Source: Spirosoma profusum
GTDB taxonomy: Bacteria > Bacteroidota > Bacteroidia > Cytophagales > Spirosomataceae
Assembly (NCBI RefSeq): GCF_014699005.1
Contig: NZ_JACWZY010000002.1
Coordinates: 62,001 to 126,000, forward strand
Direction: 5' to 3'
DNA: 64,000 nt
Shown piece after piece: positions 26,777 to 35,373 of this stretch (the stretch's first letter is position 1; each line of letters begins with the position of its first letter). Below the pieces are notes generated by a model. It ran no database searches. It saw only the letters and a list, made by a program, of their open reading frames with translations, and was not told the DNA's origin. The translations under genes and the position numbers were made by a program.

Positions 26777-27244
26777 ATGCCCGTCTATGGCATAACGATA
26801 GTAATCATCCTGATTACCAGTTCCTGTAAGAAAGAAAACGATCCGCTCCCAACCAGCCAATCGTTCGTCGGGAAAACGTATCAAATCGTTTCCTTCACGC
26901 TCAACCCGGCGCTTGACCTCGATAACGATGGTATAGCCGATACTGATCTTACGCTGCTCTTCAGCGACTGCCGGAAAGACGATACGGTTACGTTCGAAAC
27001 CGGCGGTAAAATCCTGACGGGCTTCGGTACGTCGAAATGCACGGGCGATGATACATCCGACCGAAACGGAGGAACCTGGACGTACGATCAAAGCCGCAAC
27101 GTATTGAAAACTCTCGATAAAGACGATCCGACGGTAATTACGGAATGGGCAATAGAGGCATCAGGCAATACGCTACGTTCTGTCGAGCAGTTTGAAGCGC
27201 AGGGCGTTACGTACACGAGTACAATGGTGATGAAGGCGATCTAA
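26777..27244 (+). CDS. Lipocalin-like lipoprotein, function unknown
   Basis: I choose the ATG at 26777 because it starts a lipoprotein signal (MPVYGITIVIILITSSC, Cys after ITSS); the frame is open from 26648. The mature part resembles small Bacteroidetes lipocalin-like domains: SFVGKTYQIVSFTLNP, then an Asp-rich DLDNDGIADTDLT (possible calcium or dockerin-like loop), RKDDTVTFETGGK, and NGGTWTYDQSRNVLKT. It is anchored in a membrane and of unknown role. No catalytic residues are apparent. Confidence 0.75.
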   Translation: MPVYGITIVIILITSSCKKENDPLPTSQSFVGKTYQIVSFTLNPALDLDNDGIADTDLTLLFSDCRKDDTVTFETGGKILTGFGTSKCTGDDTSDRNGGTWTYDQSRNVLKTLDKDDPTVITEWAIEASGNTLRSVEQFEAQGVTYTSTMVMKAI

Positions 27245-27351
27245 ACCCACAAATTTACCGGAAGTGAGCGCTACGTAACGAGATAGAATACGCAGTTAAG
27301 AGGGTGGATAATAGCTTACTACGTAGTACTCGCTTCCGGTACGTACTTGCC

Positions 27352-27780
27352 ATGCAAACGACTTTAAAAAGACTGAGCGGTCTCTTAATTGTTCTGCTCA
27401 GCAGTTGCCATACGGAGCTTACCCCCAGCGAGCCTACGCCTTTATTTCAGAACGTATCGATTGCAGAAGGTGGCCAGGTAAACGTACTGGATGGGCTCAC
27501 GCTACGTATCGACGAAATCACCGACAGTCGGTGTCCGGCGGGGAAGCAGTGTATATGGGCTGGTAATGCCAACGTAGCATTTACCGCCAATGTACGTGAC
27601 GATTTCCAGGCGTTGAGTTTATGTCTGGGCGCTTGTCGACAGGGTTTGGCCTCGCGTGATTCAGTCGATATGTATTTGAAAAAAGCGCACTATCGCATCG
27701 TACTGACTGATTTGAAAATCTATTCCGACGTAACGCCCAACCTGCCTCGCGAAGCTGTCTTAGAAGCCAAACGGCTTTGA
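27352..27780 (+). CDS. Small lipoprotein with CPAGKQCIWAGNA motif
   Basis: 142 residues from the ATG at 27352, which gives the lipobox LIVLLSSC; the upstream ATG-equivalent at 27304 would bury it. The motif DSRCPAGKQCIWAGNANV recurs in many uncharacterised bacterial lipoproteins; the two Cys there, plus LCLGACRQG, could form disulfides. It overlaps nothing but ends 36 bp before the next lipoprotein start, so cotranscription is likely. No function known. Confidence 0.75.
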   Translation: MQTTLKRLSGLLIVLLSSCHTELTPSEPTPLFQNVSIAEGGQVNVLDGLTLRIDEITDSRCPAGKQCIWAGNANVAFTANVRDDFQALSLCLGACRQGLASRDSVDMYLKKAHYRIVLTDLKIYSDVTPNLPREAVLEAKRL

Positions 27781-27815
27781 TGTCAGCACTTTCGGGGATG
27801 ATAATTTTCTATGAT

Positions 27816-28556
27816 ATGAAAGTGTATTTTCTCTTACTTATTTTTTTGATTTTTGGGCTGACAGGCTGTAAGAAGCCCGGCGGAACAGATACGATTGAGC
27901 CGCAAAAAGGCTACATCAGCGGAATCGTCATGGACACAAAAGGCCAGCCTATTCAGGACGCTCTTGTCTATATCAGCAGTACAGGTCCTTACGCAAATGG
28001 TGCATCAGTTCATACGGATGCGAAGGGAAATTACCGGGTTAAAATGGACTATGGTTCTTATCGAGCCTACGCTACGTTCCAGAAGTCATATGCCGGAGTT
28101 GTATACGATATACAGCTAATGCCCAGCAATTCAGATAGTTTTTCGGAGAGCGATAGCCCAATTGTTGATTTTAAATGGGTATTGTCTGGAAAGAAACCTA
28201 TACCGCTTCAGGGCTATTTTGGTGGGTACATCGGGCTGTATCAGGGCGATACTAATATTCCGAAAAATGAGGTCGAGTTTACGTTCACGGCTCTGGAACT
28301 TATCGACGGCACTACGTTGTCTGGACCAATTTTAAAAAAACCGACTGAAGTCAGTACGCAGTATCTGGAAGATTTACCATTGGGAAAATATAAAGTAACT
28401 GCTATTCACAAACCTACGCGGGGCACGGCGAAGGTGATTGCTTTAAAAAACAAAGACACCGGCGAACTGAGCTCGGCGGGCGGGAGTATCAACGTAGTAT
28501 TTAAGCCCGAATCAAGCGGGTTTTATCGGGCAAACATTGAGTTTTTTGAGCCATGA
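27816..28556 (+). CDS. Lipoprotein with carboxypeptidase-regulatory-like domain
   Basis: 246 residues from the ATG at 27816, directly in front of the signal MKVYFLLLIFLIFGLTGC. The N-terminal third is a CarboxypepD_reg-like beta-sandwich (GYISGIVMDTKGQPIQDALV, VHTDAKGNYRVKMDYGSYRA). The remainder is predicted beta-rich without a motif I know. Such domains often occur in surface glycan-binding or TonB-linked systems. Cell-surface or periplasmic membrane anchoring is expected. Confidence 0.75.
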   Translation: MKVYFLLLIFLIFGLTGCKKPGGTDTIEPQKGYISGIVMDTKGQPIQDALVYISSTGPYANGASVHTDAKGNYRVKMDYGSYRAYATFQKSYAGVVYDIQLMPSNSDSFSESDSPIVDFKWVLSGKKPIPLQGYFGGYIGLYQGDTNIPKNEVEFTFTALELIDGTTLSGPILKKPTEVSTQYLEDLPLGKYKVTAIHKPTRGTAKVIALKNKDTGELSSAGGSINVVFKPESSGFYRANIEFFEP

Positions 28557-28568
28557 TAGTAAGTTGGG

Positions 28569-28660
28569 ACACAGAGCTGCACAGAGATTAAAAGAGATTC
28601 AAAAAGGTATTCCTCTAGCATTCTCTGCGAATCTCCTTTACCCTCCGTGCAGCTCTGTGG
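28569..28660. repeat. Inverted repeat of the CACAGAGCTGCAC type
   Basis: The outer 13 bp (CACAGAGCTGCAC / GTGCAGCTCTGTG) are perfect, the inner arm (GAGATTAAAAGAGATTC against GAATCTCCTTTACCCTC) imperfect. It lies right behind the preceding stop codon. Its sequence is unrelated to the nine TCATGCTGA repeats but its architecture is alike. Confidence 0.75.
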
Positions 28661-28764
28661 CTTAAATCACCGTTTCAGCGAGAGATTTCTACAGTTCACC
28701 ACGAATCCGATACCCAACTGTGTGGATTTTGCAGATGTTTACCAGTTGTTCGTGGATACCTCGT

Positions 28765-29961
28765 ATGACGCGATTCGTACAAAAATTAATTCAGCAGGCC
28801 GGTTTTACGGTCACCGTTCGGCAATTCTGGCGATACGCACTTATCTTCTGGAGTGCGCTGGCACTCGTTTCGTACGCGCAACATACAATCCTCTGGTTGC
28901 TGGGCCTCACCCGGCAGATGCATTTTTCCGAATCGCTGCACTGGCTGATCGTATACGTGGGCTGGCTGGGATTTACGCCCGTCATTTTATACGCCGGACA
29001 GCGCTTTCCTGTCCGGTTCAGTTGCATAGATCGCTCGTGGCTGAAGGGCGTTGCCGCTCATGTGCTTTTATCCTCAGGCTTTGGCTTGGTTGTGTCGTTG
29101 ATCGCTTTTTGCCTGTTACGTCCTGTTCATGCCTACGAAACCGGGCAGTGGCTGGGGCCTAAGTACATACTGATATGGTTTTTTTATGAATACAGCCTGA
29201 CAATCACTACGTATCTGCTGGTGGTTGTTGGCTATAGTATTGTCGTTTATTCGCGACAAAATCAGGCACTTCATCAACAAAATCTTGCTTACGAACTCAA
29301 TAATGAACAACTCAAAACGCAACTGGCAAACGCACAATTGCAATCCCTGAAAATGCAGTTGAATCCGCATTTTCTGTTCAACACGCACCACGCCATCGTG
29401 AGCCTGATGATGCAGAATGAGACGCATAAGGCCATCGAGATGGTCACGGCGCTGAGCGATCTGCTACGTGGGGTGCTGGCGCAACAGGACACAAATTTTA
29501 TCAGCCTGCACGATGAGTTGATGCTGACCCAAAAGTATCTGGCCATTCAGGAAATTCGCTTTCAGGACCGGCTTCGGATTGAGTATGCTATTGACCCTGC
29601 AACCGAGCAGTGTCGGGTGCCGCAATTACTGCTTCAGCCGTTGGTGGAGAACGCCATTACGCACGGCATTGCCGATATGACCAGTAATGCATTGATACGT
29701 ATCAGTACGGAAAGACGGCGGGGTAAACTACAAATTACTGTTTACGATAATGGAATAGGCAAACGGTCCAAGCGATCGGATGGCACCGGTTTGGGCCTGA
29801 CCAATACGCGTTTACGACTGCAACAGGCATACGGCGTTAATGCACATCTCGAACTGGCGCAGCCACCCGATGGCGGTACTGCTGTCACACTTTCTTTTCC
29901 TTATAAAGCTCATTTTGAAAAAGTTAATACCCATGACAACGTATCGCTCGCTCATCATTGA
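28765..29961 (+). CDS. LytS-like sensor histidine kinase
   Basis: About 398 residues from the ATG at 28765 (an ATG at 28720 is also in frame). Four membrane helices (e.g. YALIFWSALALVSYA, GVAAHVLLSSGFGLVVSLIAF, TTYLLVVVGYSIVVY) are followed by a coiled linker. Then comes the His_kinase (PF06580) core with the phosphoacceptor in QLNPHFLFNT near residue 200, the N-box PLVENAITHG and the G-box DGTGLGLTN. It overlaps the next gene by 29 bp, fixing the pair as a two-component system. The ligand is unknown; there is no extracytoplasmic sensor domain, only the membrane helices. Confidence 0.88.
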   Translation: MTRFVQKLIQQAGFTVTVRQFWRYALIFWSALALVSYAQHTILWLLGLTRQMHFSESLHWLIVYVGWLGFTPVILYAGQRFPVRFSCIDRSWLKGVAAHVLLSSGFGLVVSLIAFCLLRPVHAYETGQWLGPKYILIWFFYEYSLTITTYLLVVVGYSIVVYSRQNQALHQQNLAYELNNEQLKTQLANAQLQSLKMQLNPHFLFNTHHAIVSLMMQNETHKAIEMVTALSDLLRGVLAQQDTNFISLHDELMLTQKYLAIQEIRFQDRLRIEYAIDPATEQCRVPQLLLQPLVENAITHGIADMTSNALIRISTERRRGKLQITVYDNGIGKRSKRSDGTGLGLTNTRLRLQQAYGVNAHLELAQPPDGGTAVTLSFPYKAHFEKVNTHDNVSLAHH

Positions 29962-30706
29962 CGATGAATTGCTGGCCCGAAAGGTCATTCGCACGTTTTT
30001 GCAAAATGATACGTCGATTGAGGTTGTCGACGAAGCGGCCAATGGTACTGATGCCGTCATAAAGATTATTCAGCATAAGCCCGATTTGATTTTTCTGGAT
30101 ATTCAAATGCCCGAACTGGATGGGTTCGACGTATTGAAGCAAATCTGGCCGCATCACCAGCCCGCTATTGTATTTACGACCGCTTACGATCAGTACGCGC
30201 TACGTGCCTTTGAGGTGAATGCAATTGATTATCTGCTCAAACCATTCAATGAGCTACGGTTTACGCAGGCATTAGGCCGCGCAAAAGAACGAATGGATCA
30301 GTTGCCGCAACAACGTATTGATGCGTTACTGAATCAGTTGTCAACCGAACCATCGTCAACGAGAGATAGTTACCAGCGTCGAATTCTGGTAAAAGAAACG
30401 GGTCGGATGTATCTGGTGAAGACAGAAGATATCAGCTATCTGGATGCCGATGGAAATTACATTACGTTGCACACCGGCCATCAACGGCATACTATATACG
30501 AAAGCCTGACCAGCCTGGAAGCCCGACTCGATCCAACGGATTTCGTACGAATCAATCGGTCGTATATCATCAATCTGAACTACGTAGAAGCGGTTGAAAC
30601 GTATTTCAACGGGGAGTATCTGGTGAAGCTTCAAACGGGCCAGCAACTCAAATGGACTCGAAATTATCGGGAAAATTTAAAGGCGTTTTATGCGAAAGCG
30701 ATGTAG
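29933..30706 (+). CDS. LytTR-family response regulator
   Basis: 257 residues from the ATG at 29933, the first start that places the receiver correctly (MTTYRSLIIDDELLARK). The receiver has IDDE, phosphoacceptor Asp in LIFLDIQMPELDG, Thr in VFTTAYDQYA and Lys in DYLLKPF. The C-terminal LytTR DNA-binding domain has RILVKETGRMYLVKTEDISY, ADGNYITLHTG, and DFVRINRSYIINLNYVEAVE. Partner of the overlapping LytS-like kinase. LytTR proteins bind pairs of about 9-bp direct repeats; the target is not evident in the vicinity. Confidence 0.9.
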   Translation: MTTYRSLIIDDELLARKVIRTFLQNDTSIEVVDEAANGTDAVIKIIQHKPDLIFLDIQMPELDGFDVLKQIWPHHQPAIVFTTAYDQYALRAFEVNAIDYLLKPFNELRFTQALGRAKERMDQLPQQRIDALLNQLSTEPSSTRDSYQRRILVKETGRMYLVKTEDISYLDADGNYITLHTGHQRHTIYESLTSLEARLDPTDFVRINRSYIINLNYVEAVETYFNGEYLVKLQTGQQLKWTRNYRENLKAFYAKAM

Positions 30707-30720
30707 ATAAAAGGTCAAGA

Positions 30721-30810
30721 TTTTGTCATGCTGACGAAGGAAGCATCTTGAATTTTCTTTACCTGTGAGTTTGAATGCCTTAAGATGCTTCCTTCGTCAG
30801 CATGACAAAA
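30721..30810. repeat. Dispersed hairpin repeat, copy 2
   Basis: Arms TTTTGTCATGCTGACGAAGG then AAGCATCTT, perfectly complementary over 29 bp. Sits between the converging LytTR gene and TonB-receptor gene, and may serve as terminator for both. Confidence 0.9.
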
Positions 30811-30818
30811 ACGCTACG

Positions 30819-33227
30819 TTAGTTATTCCCATCGCCAGCTTTTTTATCGTCGTTGCTGATACGTTTCTTCTGCCGCTGCGAGCCACTCATTTTACCGAAT
30901 TCATATTTCAGGTTCAGACGCCAGCCGCGACGATACATTGCTACATCCTGTATTTGTGTAAAGTTTGGTCCCACAAATTCATTTCGCCAATTGATCGTTT
31001 CACTAAACGGATTGTCGTAGCCGAAGCCGATGGTGCCTTTTTTCTTCAGGATTTCTTTCTGGAGTACTACGTTGTAGAAACCGAAACCGCCGTATGTGCC
31101 TTGTAGATTAACCCGCGCCGAGTTGTAAAATCCGAAGAATTGCGCCTTGATTCCTTTGCCGAAATCGACGGTCGAATTGAGATTGATCCGGTACATCCAG
31201 TCTTCGTTACGTGTTTTCAGTTCGGCGCTTTCCAGTACGTTGTAGAACATGTTTAGTGAGCCATTTACCGACCATTGTTTCGTCAGTTTCGTATTGGCGC
31301 TCAGGTTGACGCCGTACGCCGAATTCTGTGCTACGTTCTGAAAAATCTGTTTCAATACGCCCTGATTGTCAACCGTATTTATGCTTTCGATGGCGTTGTT
31401 GGTTTGCCGCAGGAAGAACGACGCATTGAAGCTCGTCTGCTTGATAGAAATGCTGTAATTGGCTTCGACCGAGTGCGTTAACTCAGGTTGCAGATACGGA
31501 TTTCCGCCGTATAAATTTTTCGAGTCGGACTGGTTGACGTAGGGGTTAAGGAAATAAAACTGAGGCCGTTGAATACGTTGTGAATAGCTCAACCGAATTT
31601 GCTGCTCTTTTTTCAGGCTGCGCGACAGGCTCAAATTGGGAATAAAATTGCCGTATGTATTTGAAAAAGGCGTCGTTCCGTTCAGGAAATTGGCCTGAAT
31701 AAACGTATGCTCGTAGCGGGCGCCAAGATTTATGCCCCATTTTTTCTTTGGCGTCCGGCTGTATACTACGTATGCCGACGCAACCTGCTGCGCATAATCG
31801 AATACGTTGGCCTGTGCCGGTACGTCCACGAAGTTGGTGGTGCCATCAACGGCGTTGGCTATACGATAATCGCTCAGTATCTGCCGGAAAATGGTTTTGG
31901 TACCCATTTCCAACGTACTGATGCTATCCAGCGGGTTGGTGAAGTCGAGTTGAATCGTGCCTTCTTTGTTGTTACTGATATTGTAACTCTTCTCGCGGTA
32001 ATAAATGGAATTACCACGGTTCATTAGGTTGGACCAATAATCGCTGTCTTCGCCCTCGAACGAATAGAGCATCAGGAAGTTAATTTCCTTTTTTGGTTTC
32101 TTAAATAGACGGGTATAATCCAGGTTTACGGTGGCGCCGGCCCAGTCGTAGGTGCGGCTCATATCCCGACGGAAAAACTGATTTACAACTCCTCTGCTAC
32201 GTTCTTCATAATTAATATCGAAGCCGTTTGTGTTGTCGCCGTTGTAGTAGTTCAGTCCAGCACCCATTCGGTTAAGCGAGTCAATATCCCAGTCGACATT
32301 TAACGTACCGTAGAAGTTTCTGCCGCTGCCAATTACCCACTGCGTCTGATCCTGATCGGTTACTACGTTCTCGTTGGTGAACGAACGTAGCAGCCGCATG
32401 TACCGTTTGTTTTTCCAGTCGTTAAAACCGCCGTTGGCCGAAATGCCAACGCTTTTCATCCGGTGGTTGATGCTGGCGTTCTGCCAGTTATTCCACTGAC
32501 CGAAATTCGGGCTTATAGAACCGCTGGTGCCTTTTAGTGTATTTTTCTTCGTGATAATATTGATGATACCGGCGGTTCCTTCAGCGTCGTATTTAGCCGA
32601 GGGCGACGTAATGACCTCTACCTGTTTGATAATGTCGGCTGGAATCTGTTTGAGGGCGTCTGAAAGACTGCGGGCCACAATGCTCGACGGCTTATTATTG
32701 ATCAATACCTTAATATTCGAACTACCCCGCAATTGCACATTGCCCTCAATATCAACGGCTATCGACGGAATTTTTTTCAATACGTCGGTAGCGTCACCAC
32801 CTTTTATACTAATGTCTTTTTCAGCGTTGTATACCATCCGGTCCGACTTTTCCTCGAACAAGGATTTCTGTTCAGTTACGGTTACCTCGGCCAATTTTTG
32901 GGCGGTCTGAGCGAGTTTGATAACGCCAATTTCTTTTTCCTCCCCTTTTTCCACCGTAACCTTATCGATTGTTTTGGTGGAATAACCTACGAACGAAACC
33001 TGAACCGCGTAATCGCCAGCGTCGGCTTTCGAGAAGATAAATTTCCCTTTGGCATCAGCCGTTACGCCTTCAACGATTTTGCCATCTTTCAGCAGCGCTA
33101 CAGTCGCAAATTCAACGGGCTTATTGGCGGTGGAGTCGAGTAACAAACCAGAAATTTTAGTTTGCTGGGCCAATACAGAACCGATACTCGTCGCGAACGC
33201 GAGTAAGATAAACAGGAAGGGTTTCAT
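30819..33227 (-). CDS. TonB-dependent receptor (CarboxypepD-reg, outer-membrane barrel)
   Basis: 802 residues. Signal peptide (PFLFILLAFATSIGSVLA), CarboxypepD_reg-like domain (KISGLLLDSTANKPVEFATV, GDYAVQVSFVGYSTKTID), TonB plug (MVYNAEKDISIKGGDATDVL, NIKVLINNKPSSI, SAKYDAEGTAGIINIITKKN) and a C-terminal barrel of the OMP_b-brl_3 type (RLSYSQRIQRPQFYFLNPY, YGGNPYLQPELTHSVEANYS). This subgroup lacks a SusD partner, and often takes up metals, siderophores or peptides; the substrate cannot be told. It starts 258 bp from the divergent lipoprotein gene, whose intervening region holds no further gene. Confidence 0.88.
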   Translation of the reverse strand: MKPFLFILLAFATSIGSVLAQQTKISGLLLDSTANKPVEFATVALLKDGKIVEGVTADAKGKFIFSKADAGDYAVQVSFVGYSTKTIDKVTVEKGEEKEIGVIKLAQTAQKLAEVTVTEQKSLFEEKSDRMVYNAEKDISIKGGDATDVLKKIPSIAVDIEGNVQLRGSSNIKVLINNKPSSIVARSLSDALKQIPADIIKQVEVITSPSAKYDAEGTAGIINIITKKNTLKGTSGSISPNFGQWNNWQNASINHRMKSVGISANGGFNDWKNKRYMRLLRSFTNENVVTDQDQTQWVIGSGRNFYGTLNVDWDIDSLNRMGAGLNYYNGDNTNGFDINYEERSRGVVNQFFRRDMSRTYDWAGATVNLDYTRLFKKPKKEINFLMLYSFEGEDSDYWSNLMNRGNSIYYREKSYNISNNKEGTIQLDFTNPLDSISTLEMGTKTIFRQILSDYRIANAVDGTTNFVDVPAQANVFDYAQQVASAYVVYSRTPKKKWGINLGARYEHTFIQANFLNGTTPFSNTYGNFIPNLSLSRSLKKEQQIRLSYSQRIQRPQFYFLNPYVNQSDSKNLYGGNPYLQPELTHSVEANYSISIKQTSFNASFFLRQTNNAIESINTVDNQGVLKQIFQNVAQNSAYGVNLSANTKLTKQWSVNGSLNMFYNVLESAELKTRNEDWMYRINLNSTVDFGKGIKAQFFGFYNSARVNLQGTYGGFGFYNVVLQKEILKKKGTIGFGYDNPFSETINWRNEFVGPNFTQIQDVAMYRRGWRLNLKYEFGKMSGSQRQKKRISNDDKKAGDGNN

Positions 33228-33485
33228 GATTAATTTTCGGAGGGATGTATTTGTTGTTGTATAGTCAATAGAGAATGGTAATTCAAACTAATGACACAAG
33301 CTATCAGGAAACGTTGCAGCGGAATCGTTAAATCCAGCGCTACGTTGTTCGTAAAGTCCCATAAATGACTGAGTAACTTGCTTTTAGGTAGCGATCCTTT
33401 CTCTACGTTCACTCAATTGATTAAACCGTTTACGTATCTGCCGAGTTACAGGTAGTTAAACAATTCGCAATCAACCAACTAACGT

Positions 33486-34067
33486 ATGAGAACGAATCGC
33501 TTAGTTTCAAAATTAGTGGTTATCTGCCTGGCTATTTGGGGTATTTCCTGTACGTCGGCAGACAAATCTGAAAAGCAGGAAGGGGCCGAACCACCCGTAA
33601 GCGTAACCCAGGCCGCTACGCCAGCAGAAGAAAATCCTACGTCACCAACGACAGCCGTTACTACCACTCCGGCTATTTTAAGCACTCAGAATGGCCCCGA
33701 TGGCGCTATTGTCGATTTAACGAAAGCAGCGGTTAACGGCAGTATTTTGTCTGTTGAAGTACAGTATCGGCATGGTACTGGAGGGAAGGGGATCTCGTCA
33801 AAATATGACATTGAGCAGGTGAGTGTGGTCGACGAAGCTAACGCCAAAAAGTATAGCGTATTAAAAGATCAGGCCGGTAAATACATGGCTTCGCCTATCT
33901 GGACGGATAAGGGACAGGAGTTCATCAATGTGAATATTCCATCGTTCAAGAAGGACGAAAAAACAGCTGTCTGGTTTAAGTTTCCGGCTCCTCCAGCGGA
34001 TACCAAAACCATTTCGGTGACAATTCCGGAGGTTGGCTCGTTTAACGGTATACCGATTTCCCGATGA
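33486..34067 (+). CDS. Lipoprotein of unknown function, paired with OmpA
   Basis: 193 residues. The lipobox is in VVICLAIWGISC, followed by a Thr/Pro-rich linker (about 25-65) and a small beta domain (AAVNGSILSVEVQYRHGTGG, EFINVNIPSFKKDEKTAVWF, TISVTIPEVGSFNGIPIS). Its stop overlaps the start of the OmpA-like gene (ATGA at 34064-34067), so translation is coupled and the two products probably act together at the envelope. I do not recognise the beta domain as a named family. Confidence 0.75.
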   Translation: MRTNRLVSKLVVICLAIWGISCTSADKSEKQEGAEPPVSVTQAATPAEENPTSPTTAVTTTPAILSTQNGPDGAIVDLTKAAVNGSILSVEVQYRHGTGGKGISSKYDIEQVSVVDEANAKKYSVLKDQAGKYMASPIWTDKGQEFINVNIPSFKKDEKTAVWFKFPAPPADTKTISVTIPEVGSFNGIPISR

Positions 34068-34696
34068 TGAAATTAGGTATCTGGGCACTGCTATTCGTAG
34101 GGGTAGCCTGCTCGTCGGGAGGCAACAAAAGCCAACCATCCGAAACACAATCGCAGCCAGCAACAGCCGCTGAAACGTCAGCCAAATCGACTACGACAGC
34201 TACGACTGACCCTGTCAGCACTGATCCGCCCGAACAAGGTAAAGATGCTGGTGAATCGCTGGTTGGCGAGGTGAGCGATTTGTCGGGACTGGTTTCGGAT
34301 TTGAAAGGGAAGGAAACGTCCGCTGAAATCCTGATTAATCTGTCGGCAGACGTACTGTTTGATTTCGACAAAGCCGATATTAAACCGGCCGCTTATTCGG
34401 ATTTACGCAAGCTGGTGCAGTTGATTAATGAGAAAGGAAAAGGGCCAGTCCAGATTACAGGCCACACCGATGCTAAAGGTGATGATACGTATAATCAGGA
34501 TTTATCTGTCCGGCGAGCTGAGTCTGTCAAAAACTGGCTGTCTAATAACGGTTTAGTAAAGCCCGATGCCATTGTGACCGCGGGGAAAGGCGAAAGTCAG
34601 CCTGTGGCTTCTAATCAAAAATCGGATGGGAGTGACGACCCGGATGGAAGGCAAAAGAACCGAAGAGTTGAAATCGTAATTCGGAAAACTACGTAG
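34064..34696 (+). CDS. OmpA-family peptidoglycan-binding lipoprotein
   Basis: 210 residues. Signal with lipobox (LLFVGVACSS), low-complexity Ser/Thr/Gln linker, then a standard OmpA C-terminal domain: LSADVLFDFDKADIKPAA, ITGHTDAKGDDTYN, LSVRRAESVKNWL and RRVEIVI. It ties the outer membrane to peptidoglycan (Pal-like). It begins in the four-base overlap with the preceding lipoprotein. It is shorter than full OmpA proteins since no beta-barrel is present. Confidence 0.88.
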   Translation: MMKLGIWALLFVGVACSSGGNKSQPSETQSQPATAAETSAKSTTTATTDPVSTDPPEQGKDAGESLVGEVSDLSGLVSDLKGKETSAEILINLSADVLFDFDKADIKPAAYSDLRKLVQLINEKGKGPVQITGHTDAKGDDTYNQDLSVRRAESVKNWLSNNGLVKPDAIVTAGKGESQPVASNQKSDGSDDPDGRQKNRRVEIVIRKTT

Positions 34697-34779
34697 AGGG
34701 TGTGCTTCTGACGTAGCATTGCTACGTTAGTTCGGTAATTGTTGAAGCAAACTTTCAGACCAAAGACCCAAATGAGCAT

Positions 34780-34869
34780 TTTTGTCATGCTGACGCAGGA
34801 AGCATCTTAAAGACTCCTAACATTCAAATGAGGAGAATTTAAGATGCTTCCTGCGTCAGCATGACAAAA
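34780..34869. repeat. Dispersed hairpin repeat, copy 3
   Basis: Arms TTTTGTCATGCTGACGCAGG then AAGCATCTTAA, perfect. Same arm sequence as copy 6. Lies between the converging OmpA and RidA genes, ending two bases before the RidA stop. Confidence 0.9.
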
Positions 34870-34870
34870 G

Positions 34871-35350
34871 TTAGATATAAGCAATACAATCCATTTCGAC
34901 CAACGAATCGCCGGGAACACCGCCGTAAACGGCTACCGTAGTACGTACCGGGGGCTTGCTGCCAAACCGGCCTTTATATACTTCGTTCATGGCTTTGTAA
35001 TCGTTCAGATCGTGCAGAAATACGCTCACTTTCAGGACTTTTTCCATAGAAGAGCCGGCTTTAATTAACTGTTTTTCAAGTTCTTTAAGGACTTCGTCGG
35101 TATGCACTTTGATGTCGCCTTCTTTGTGATAGCCTATGCCCGCTACGAAGACCAGATTGCCCATCTTGGTAGAAAGCGAAAACAGCGGTACGTCCTGATA
35201 ATTTACTACGTTAAAGACTTCCTTTTCGGCCACCGTGGATACGGCTGTGGGCTCAGACGTAGCAGCAGCTTTGGCGGTGACTCCCAGACCAATAGCTCCG
35301 GCGGCAGAGGCAAAAAGACGTTTTAAAATGGAACGGCGTTCGGTTTTCAT
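34871..35350 (-). CDS. Exported RidA-family enamine/imine deaminase, paralogue 1
   Basis: 159 residues. Twin-arginine-type N-terminus (ERRSILKRLFASAAGAIGLG), about 30-40 residues of spacer, then a full RidA fold: VPLFSLSTKMGNLVFVAGIG, HTDEVLKELEKQLIKAGSSM, VFLHDLNDYKAMNEVYKGRF. The substrate Arg in PPVRTTV and the Glu in LVEMDCIA are retained. RidA hydrolyses reactive 2-aminoacrylate-type enamines made by PLP enzymes, normally in the cytosol; this one seems exported. The PLP enzyme at 38837-40060 in the same run is also Tat-type, a natural source. Last gene of the minus-strand block beginning with SusC. Confidence 0.85.
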   Translation of the reverse strand: MKTERRSILKRLFASAAGAIGLGVTAKAAATSEPTAVSTVAEKEVFNVVNYQDVPLFSLSTKMGNLVFVAGIGYHKEGDIKVHTDEVLKELEKQLIKAGSSMEKVLKVSVFLHDLNDYKAMNEVYKGRFGSKPPVRTTVAVYGGVPGDSLVEMDCIAYI

Positions 35351-35373
35351 ACGATAGTTTACTAGGTGAAAAA